A stretch of 18,581 nt of DNA from JBOGGN01 sp050744165 (lineage in GTDB: Bacteria > Actinomycetota > Acidimicrobiia > Acidimicrobiales > Palsa-688), in NCBI GenBank assembly GCA_050744165.1, contig JBOGGN010000066.1:1-18581 (forward strand), in the 5' to 3' direction. Positions 14,544 to 18,581 of the stretch are shown here, one piece after another. The stretch's first letter is position 1; each line of letters opens with the position of its first letter. Both the position numbers and the translations under genes were made by a program. The notes under the pieces were generated by a model, which had not been told where the DNA came from, ran no database searches, and saw only the letters and a list, made by a program, of their open reading frames with translations.

Positions 14544-15064
14544 GCAGACAGCGACTCGGCCGGACTGGACCCCGAGACGAGCAGGTACGGCTCCCAGTCG
14601 GGGTGGACGGCGCCGGTGGCGACCAGAATCCAGGTCCGCTCACGAGGCACTGACGGCTTGCGGCGCAGCTTCATCCCGCTGTCCTCCAACATCCGGTCCC
14701 GCTTGCGAGAATTGCACAGCCGACAGGCGGCGACCACGTTGTCCCAGGCATGGGGACCACCCTTGGAGCGGGGAATGACGTGGTCGATGTTTTCGGCCGC
14801 GGACCCGCAGTACTGACAGCGGTGGCCGTCGCGGGCGAATACGGCTCGCCGGTTGAGCGCAATGCGCGCCTGGTACGGCACCCGGACGTAATGGGCCAGG
14901 CGCACCACCGACGGCTCTGCGTAGGTGGTGCGCTCCGAATGGAAATAGCGGCCGGTCACGTGGAGCAACTCAGCCTTCTCGTCGAGCACCAAGAGCAGGG
15001 CGCGGCGAGTGGAGACAACACAGAGCGGCTCGTAGCTGGCGTTAAGGACGAGCGCTCGGGACAC
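14540..15064 (-). CDS. HNH endonuclease family protein
   Basis: This 174-residue protein starts ALVLNASYEPLCVVSTRRALLLVL (4-27), the N-terminal signature of a widespread chromosomal HNH family in actinobacteria and other phyla whose role is unknown. The nuclease core is complete: CQYC (84-87), IDHVIPRSKGG (93-103), N109 in AWDNVV, and CRLCNSRKRDR (114-124), giving a four-cysteine zinc site around the HNH metal site. GTG 15064 was chosen because it puts the family motif at the N-terminus and has an AAGGTAGG sequence just upstream. The same frame is open for 154 more codons, but that part has no recognisable motif. It overlaps the lipoate-ligase-like gene as TTGA. Confidence 0.9.
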   Translation of the reverse strand: MSRALVLNASYEPLCVVSTRRALLLVLDEKAELLHVTGRYFHSERTTYAEPSVVRLAHYVRVPYQARIALNRRAVFARDGHRCQYCGSAAENIDHVIPRSKGGPHAWDNVVAACRLCNSRKRDRMLEDSGMKLRRKPSVPRERTWILVATGAVHPDWEPYLLVSGSSPAESLSA

Positions 15065-15234
15065 CGATTGCCTACCTTCGCCGCAGCCTTCGCCTGTCCC
15101 CAGCCAGCCCGCTGCCTCGGCCTTGGGGCCGTGGCCGCGTGAAGCCGGCTGCTGGTAGGTCTGGTGGCACGGCGGCGACTGTAGCGCGGCTCCGAAGCGC
15201 CTACGGGGACAAAAAACTGCCCGCCTGCACCCGG
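15065..15234. other. Intergenic stretch with an imperfect inverted repeat
   Basis: This gap lies between the HNH gene and the small 83-residue protein. It holds an imperfect inverted repeat at 15181-15204 (GTAGCGC, nine-base centre, GCGCCTAC, one bulged base) and an A6 run at 15211-15216. On neither strand does the hairpin precede a T-run, so it is not a standard terminator. The HNH promoter probably lies here, but I cannot define it. Confidence 0.4.
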
Positions 15235-15486
15235 TTACAGGGCACGCATACGCCGGCACCATTCGAGATAGGCGACGACGTCGGTCCCCGGAGGACGGGC
15301 GCCTGGATCGCCGTACGCGGTTTGCATGCGAAAACGCAGGTAGTCCCCATCGGGCACAGGCAAGGGCGGCCAGCGCCGCCACCATCGGGGCGGCGCCAGA
15401 CGCCACAACTCGACGACCGCCGTCGGCCACAGCCCGGGGCGGCGCAGCAACGGCATGGCGCTCGCCCACCACGATCGTCCCGTCAC
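15235..15486 (-). CDS. Small conserved-looking protein of unknown function
   Basis: This is an 83-residue product from GTG 15486, with AGG eight bases upstream. It is rich in Trp, Pro and Arg: LLRRPGLWPTAVVELWRL (13-30) is followed by PRWWRRWPPLPVPDGDYL (33-50), RFRMQTAYGD (51-60) and a C-terminal DVVAYLEWCRRMRAL (69-83). The text resembles a small actinobacterial protein family that I know only as hypothetical; the pattern of a PDxxYLRFR stretch followed by YLxWCR at the end is recognisable. No signal peptide or clear membrane helix is seen. It lies 49 bases after the ROK kinase stop on the same strand, so co-transcription is likely. The frame continues upstream through the ROK gene, but that part is a shadow. 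An ATG at 15456 is an alternative start (73 residues). Confidence 0.7.
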   Translation of the reverse strand: MTGRSWWASAMPLLRRPGLWPTAVVELWRLAPPRWWRRWPPLPVPDGDYLRFRMQTAYGDPGARPPGTDVVAYLEWCRRMRAL

Positions 15487-15535
15487 CGTCGCCGCCTGAG
15501 AACCCAGTCGGAGCCCGAGCCGCCACGGGAGTCGT

Positions 15536-16393
15536 TCACGCCAGCATCCGTAGCGCCCGCCTGGCGACCGCGGCCGCCCCGACCAATGGCCCGTCGGCCC
15601 CGAGCCCGCCGGGCCGGATCTGGGTTCCCCGGGAGAAATCCAGGCACGCCAGCCGGTCGACTTCGGCCTGTGCCGCCTCGAAAAAGGGGGCCCCGAAGCC
15701 AAGGGCGACCGACCCGGCCACCACCGCCAACTGGAGGTCGAGCAGGTTGGCAACCGACGCCACCGCTTGGCCGACCAGCCGACCGATGCGGGCAACCACC
15801 AGAGGGCCGGCTTCGGCCGCGGGAGCGCCGGTCATGGCTGCGATGGCGAGTCCAGACGCCTCGGCCTCAAGGCAGCCGAAGCCGCCGCAGCCGCAACGGC
15901 GGCCGCCGGGCACCACGACCAGATGCCCGATGTGACCGGCGTTGCCGCCGGCCCCGTCGAGAAGTCGGCCGCCGAGCACGACGCCGCCCCCGACGCCGGT
16001 GGAAACCACCATGGCCAGATAGTCGTATACCTGATGTGCCGCACCGCACCAGCCTTCCCCGAGGGCCAAGGCCTTGGCGTCGTTGTCAACCGTGGTTGGA
16101 AGCCCCGTGAGCGACGCCAGCCGCCGGCGCAGGGGGAAGTCCCGCCAGCCGGGAATGTTCAACGGCGAGATCAACTCACCATGGTCCCGCATGGGTCCAC
16201 CGACGCCGACGCCGCACGCTCTGGCATCGGCTACCGGGGCGGTCTCGACGAGCGCGGCCAGCGTGGACCACAGCGCCGAGGCCCCGGCACCGGCTGGCGT
16301 GGGAGTCGCAGACCGCCAACCCACGGTGCCGTCGTCGTCGACGAGGGCGACGGCCATCTTGGTGCCACCGATGTCCACGGCCAGCACGTTCAC
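15536..16393 (-). CDS. ROK family sugar kinase (glucokinase-like)
   Basis: ROK kinases phosphorylate hexoses with ATP. The 285-residue product has the ATP-binding start VDIGGTKMAV (6-15), GVGVGGPM (61-68), NIPGW (79-83), DNDAKALALGEG (103-114, with D105 the expected catalytic base) and STGVGGGVVLGG (131-142). The zinc-binding region comprises GHIGH (153-157) and CGCGGFGCLE (167-176). Lack of a DNA-binding N-terminus argues against a ROK repressor. Glucokinases usually have GE(I/F)GH where this has GHIGH, so the sugar is uncertain. GTG 16393 is preferred because it sits just before the first strand. A TTG at 16432 would add 13 residues. On the minus strand TTGCCA and TACCGT lie upstream with a 19-base spacer and could serve as a promoter, giving an almost leaderless message. 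Confidence 0.85.
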   Translation of the reverse strand: MNVLAVDIGGTKMAVALVDDDGTVGWRSATPTPAGAGASALWSTLAALVETAPVADARACGVGVGGPMRDHGELISPLNIPGWRDFPLRRRLASLTGLPTTVDNDAKALALGEGWCGAAHQVYDYLAMVVSTGVGGGVVLGGRLLDGAGGNAGHIGHLVVVPGGRRCGCGGFGCLEAEASGLAIAAMTGAPAAEAGPLVVARIGRLVGQAVASVANLLDLQLAVVAGSVALGFGAPFFEAAQAEVDRLACLDFSRGTQIRPGGLGADGPLVGAAAVARRALRMLA

Positions 16394-16425
16394 GCCGACA
16401 GACGGTACGCCGGAGGGGGCCGGCC

Positions 16426-16453
16426 TTGGCAAATGGCAATCGGGCAGTACTCT
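16426..16453 (+). promoter_or_regulatory. Possible promoter of the moxR-DUF58 operon
   Basis: TTGGCA (16426-16431) and TACTCT (16448-16453) are 16 bases apart on the + strand. The first hexamer matches consensus at five of six positions; the second fits the actinobacterial TAnnnT pattern only. Transcription would start near 16460, about 24 bases before the moxR start. Confidence 0.4.
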
Positions 16454-16483
16454 TCAGGAAGCCGGCGTGTCGGGGAGGCAGCC

Positions 16484-17452
16484 TTGGTAGTGAGACAGCG
16501 GGCGGTGGTGCCCGGCTTTGCCGACCTGTTCGAGGCCGCTGTCGACAACGTCAGCCGTGTCATCCAGGGCAAGGAACAAGCCATCCGCCTTGCGCTGGTC
16601 TGCCTCTTCGCCGAGGGCCACCTGCTGATCGAGGACGTGCCCGGAGTGGGTAAGACGAGCTTGGCCAAGGCCCTCGCCCGTTCCCTCGACTGCGAGTGGC
16701 ACCGCATACAGTTCACGCCCGACCTGCTGCCCTCCGATGTCACCGGGGTGACGGTGTACAACCGCCAGACCGGCGCCTTCACGTTCCGGCCGGGAGGCAT
16801 TTTTGCCAACGTCGTCCTCGGCGACGAGATCAACCGGGCATCGCCGAAGACCCAGGCCGCGCTCCTCGAGGCCATGGAGGAGCGCCAGGTGACGGTGGAC
16901 AGCATCACCTACCGGCTGCCGGCACCGTTCATGGTGATCGCCACGCAGAACCCGGCCGAGCACGAGGGGACCTACCCGCTGCCGGAAAGCCAGCTCGACC
17001 GTTTCCTGCTCCGCATCCGGATGGGCTATCCCGACCGGGCAGCTGAGATCGACATGCTGGACACCCACGCCTCGGGCGGCAACGTCGAAACGTTGACTCC
17101 CGTGCTCTCCCCCGCCGACGTCGAGATGATGGTCGAGGCGACCAAGGCGGTCCACGTGGCCCCGGCACTGAAGGGCTACATCGTCGACCTCGCCGCCGCC
17201 ACCCGCCGCCACGGAGCGCTCATCCTCGGCATGTCACCGCGGGCGGCGCTCGCCTTGCAGCGGGCATCGCGCGCCCACGCCGCGTCCCGAGGCCGCGAGT
17301 ACGTGATCCCCGACGACATCAAGGCGTTGGTGGGGCCCGTCCTCGAGCATCGCCTGGCGCTCTCCGCCGATGGCCAACTTTCGGGCAATCGGTCGTCGGA
17401 GATCCTCGCCGAGGTGCTTTCGTCGGTACCGGTCCCCGCCGGCCGCGCCTAG
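16484..17452 (+). CDS. MoxR-type AAA+ ATPase
   Basis: MoxR ATPases act as chaperone-like motors, often with DUF58 and von Willebrand domain partners. The 322-residue product has an N-terminal helical part with GKEQAIRLALVCLFAEGHLLIEDVPG, Walker A GVGKTSLAKA (54-63), FTPDLLPSDVTG (77-88), Walker B VVLGDEINRASPKTQ (110-124), LLEAMEERQVTVD, sensor ATQNPAEHEGTYPLPESQLDRF (153-174) and a lid domain ending in SPRAALALQRASRAHA and YVIPDDIKALVGPVLEHRL. TTG 16484 is preferred since GGGGAGG (16472-16478) stands five bases before it; GTG 16490 is the alternative. The same frame is open far upstream, but that part only shadows the ROK gene. The DUF58 gene follows after nine bases. Confidence 0.95.
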   Translation: MVVRQRAVVPGFADLFEAAVDNVSRVIQGKEQAIRLALVCLFAEGHLLIEDVPGVGKTSLAKALARSLDCEWHRIQFTPDLLPSDVTGVTVYNRQTGAFTFRPGGIFANVVLGDEINRASPKTQAALLEAMEERQVTVDSITYRLPAPFMVIATQNPAEHEGTYPLPESQLDRFLLRIRMGYPDRAAEIDMLDTHASGGNVETLTPVLSPADVEMMVEATKAVHVAPALKGYIVDLAAATRRHGALILGMSPRAALALQRASRAHAASRGREYVIPDDIKALVGPVLEHRLALSADGQLSGNRSSEILAEVLSSVPVPAGRA

Positions 17453-17461
17453 CTGGGTCGG

Positions 17462-18581
17462 GTGGACGCCACCCTTACGCGCCGGGGTTGGGCGTTGCTC
17501 GGCGCCGCCCTCGCATTGGTGGCCGCCGGGCGGTTGCTCGGTATCCCCGAGCTGTTCGTCATCGCCGTGGTCGCCGTCGCCCTGGCGGCGGGGGCACTGG
17601 TGTACGTCCGCTACGCCCATTGGGACCTGGAAGCCACCCGCGACATTCGCCCCCCCCAGCTCCACGCCGGTGGCAACGGCCGGGTGGAGCTCTCGGTTCG
17701 CAATCGGGGCGACCGCCGCTCACCGGTCTTATGGGCCCGTGACCCCTTCGACGACGGGCGTCGCTGGGCCCGCTTCCACATCGCCCCCCTGCGGCCCGGC
17801 GAGCGGGTGCGCGCCGCTTACCGGCTCCCAACCGCGGAGCGGGGGATTTTCCCCCTCGGTCCCCTCACCGTCGGCCTGACCGACCCCTTCGGCCTGGCAT
17901 CGGCGTCCCGCGAGGCGGCACCCGCCGCCACCTTGGTGGTGTACCCGCGGGTAGACGCCGTCCTGCCGCTGGCCCAAGCCTTGGGGGCGGACCCCACCGG
18001 ATCGAGCGGCCAGCCCTCGGTCAACTTCGGGGGCGAGGACTTCTACGCCCTTCGGGAATACCAGACCGGCGACGACCTGCGGCGGGTGCACTGGCCGTCA
18101 TCGGCCCGACTTGACGAGCTGATGATCCGCCAGGACGAGCTGCCGTGGGTGGGGCGACTTACGGTGCTTGTCGACATGCGGTCGGGTCAGCACAACCCGG
18201 AGTCGCTGGAGTTGGCGCTGTCGGCCGCGGCGAGCATTGTCACCGCCGGAAGCAGGGCCGGGCGGCAGGTACGACTGGTGACCACCGACGGCCTGGACAC
18301 TGGGTTCGCCACCGGCCACGCCCAGCTGGCGACGATCCTTTTCCGCCTGGCGGCTGCCAAGGCGGGCCGGAGCACCAACCTCTCCGTGGGCCTGTCGGTG
18401 CTCGAACGGGGCGGAACCAGCGGCGGGGTGGCCGTGGTAACCACCGCTGCCGCCACCGACGAGGACCGAATCGCCCTGCGCCGGCTACCGTCTCGCTTCG
18501 GGTCAGTGGCGGTCGTGGTCTTTGAGCGCTCGGCGTGGGATCCGGCGGCGCCCGCCGGCGGGCCGCCCTTGAGCCTTGGGC
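17462..18581 (+). CDS. DUF58 domain protein (partial, C-terminus beyond right edge)
   Basis: DUF58 proteins are membrane-anchored partners of MoxR ATPases with a degenerate von Willebrand-like fold. The window shows 373 residues. A short Arg-flanked start is followed by two hydrophobic helices (about 10-25 and 30-49), a beta-rich region (ELSVRNRG, FPLGPLTVGLTDPFGLA) and the diagnostic segment EDFYALREYQTGDDLRRVHW with SSARLDELMIRQ just after it. A Rossmann-like half begins at LTVLVDMRSG. The family is usually 380-450 long, so only the end is missing. GTG 17462 follows the moxR stop by nine bases; the ribosome-binding sequence is weak (GGGTCGG). A transglutaminase-like gene often comes next in such operons but would be outside the window. 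Confidence 0.93.
   Translation, partial: MDATLTRRGWALLGAALALVAAGRLLGIPELFVIAVVAVALAAGALVYVRYAHWDLEATRDIRPPQLHAGGNGRVELSVRNRGDRRSPVLWARDPFDDGRRWARFHIAPLRPGERVRAAYRLPTAERGIFPLGPLTVGLTDPFGLASASREAAPAATLVVYPRVDAVLPLAQALGADPTGSSGQPSVNFGGEDFYALREYQTGDDLRRVHWPSSARLDELMIRQDELPWVGRLTVLVDMRSGQHNPESLELALSAAASIVTAGSRAGRQVRLVTTDGLDTGFATGHAQLATILFRLAAAKAGRSTNLSVGLSVLERGGTSGGVAVVTTAAATDEDRIALRRLPSRFGSVAVVVFERSAWDPAAPAGGPPLSLG

Noticed and set aside
15205..15234. T6 run after the small protein gene as a terminator
   Set aside because: No stable hairpin precedes it on the minus strand; the nearby inverted repeat lies on the wrong side.
15767..16483. Upstream extension of the moxR frame
   Set aside because: It lies antisense to the ROK kinase and has no motif; a GGGGAGG ribosome-binding sequence marks the true start at 16484.

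Overview
The window is about 18.6 kb of GC-rich DNA and carries an ordinary bacterial core region, not an accessory island. Most of it is a division and cell wall (dcw) operon. Several things point to a high-GC actinobacterium: the gene order, the long disordered tails on FtsI and FtsW, an mraW-type RNA leader, the meso-diaminopimelate signature DNPR in MurE, and near-exclusive use of GTG/TTG starts. The class Acidimicrobiia is my best guess, but the sequence does not prove it. I see no tRNA, rRNA, insertion sequence, phage gene or CRISPR array.

Bases 1-12,900 (all minus strand, read right to left) are the dcw operon: promoter, mraZ, a structured leader, rsmH (mraW), ftsL, ftsI, murE, mraY, murD, ftsW, murG, murC (runs off the left edge). 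The genes are packed tightly. Six junctions (ftsL/ftsI, murE/mraY, mraY/murD, murD/ftsW, ftsW/murG, murG/murC) share the 4-base overlap GTGA, rsmH/ftsL overlap as TAATG, and ftsI/murE are about 10 bases apart. murF, which normally sits between murE and mraY, is absent. Together these genes make lipid II (MurC, MurD, MurE, MraY, MurG) and polymerise and cross-link it at the septum (FtsW, FtsI, FtsL). MraZ is the likely transcriptional regulator, and RsmH methylates 16S rRNA.

Bases 12,968-15,486 are an assorted set. A diacylglycerol-kinase-family lipid kinase (+) diverges from mraZ. It meets tail-to-tail, with an 11-base overlap, a minus-strand pair: an HNH nuclease and a lipoate-ligase-like protein joined by a TTGA overlap. 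Further right is a small 83-residue conserved-looking protein (minus), easily missed because it sits at the end of a longer spurious frame. It lies just downstream of a ROK-family sugar kinase (minus, ends at 15,536).

Bases 16,484-18,581 (+) hold a MoxR-type AAA+ ATPase followed after 9 bases by a DUF58 protein that runs off the right edge. They diverge from the ROK kinase.

The least ordinary signals are low-complexity additions to otherwise standard division proteins: a roughly 320-residue Arg/Pro-rich cytoplasmic extension on FtsI containing 48-bp repeats, an 18-bp repeat coding an Arg/Asp/Ser tail on FtsW, and a 15-bp repeat coding a DRHLE tail on MurD with four TTA leucine codons. The possible RNA switch ahead of rsmH is the other item worth checking. 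I found no clear sign of an entirely new system.
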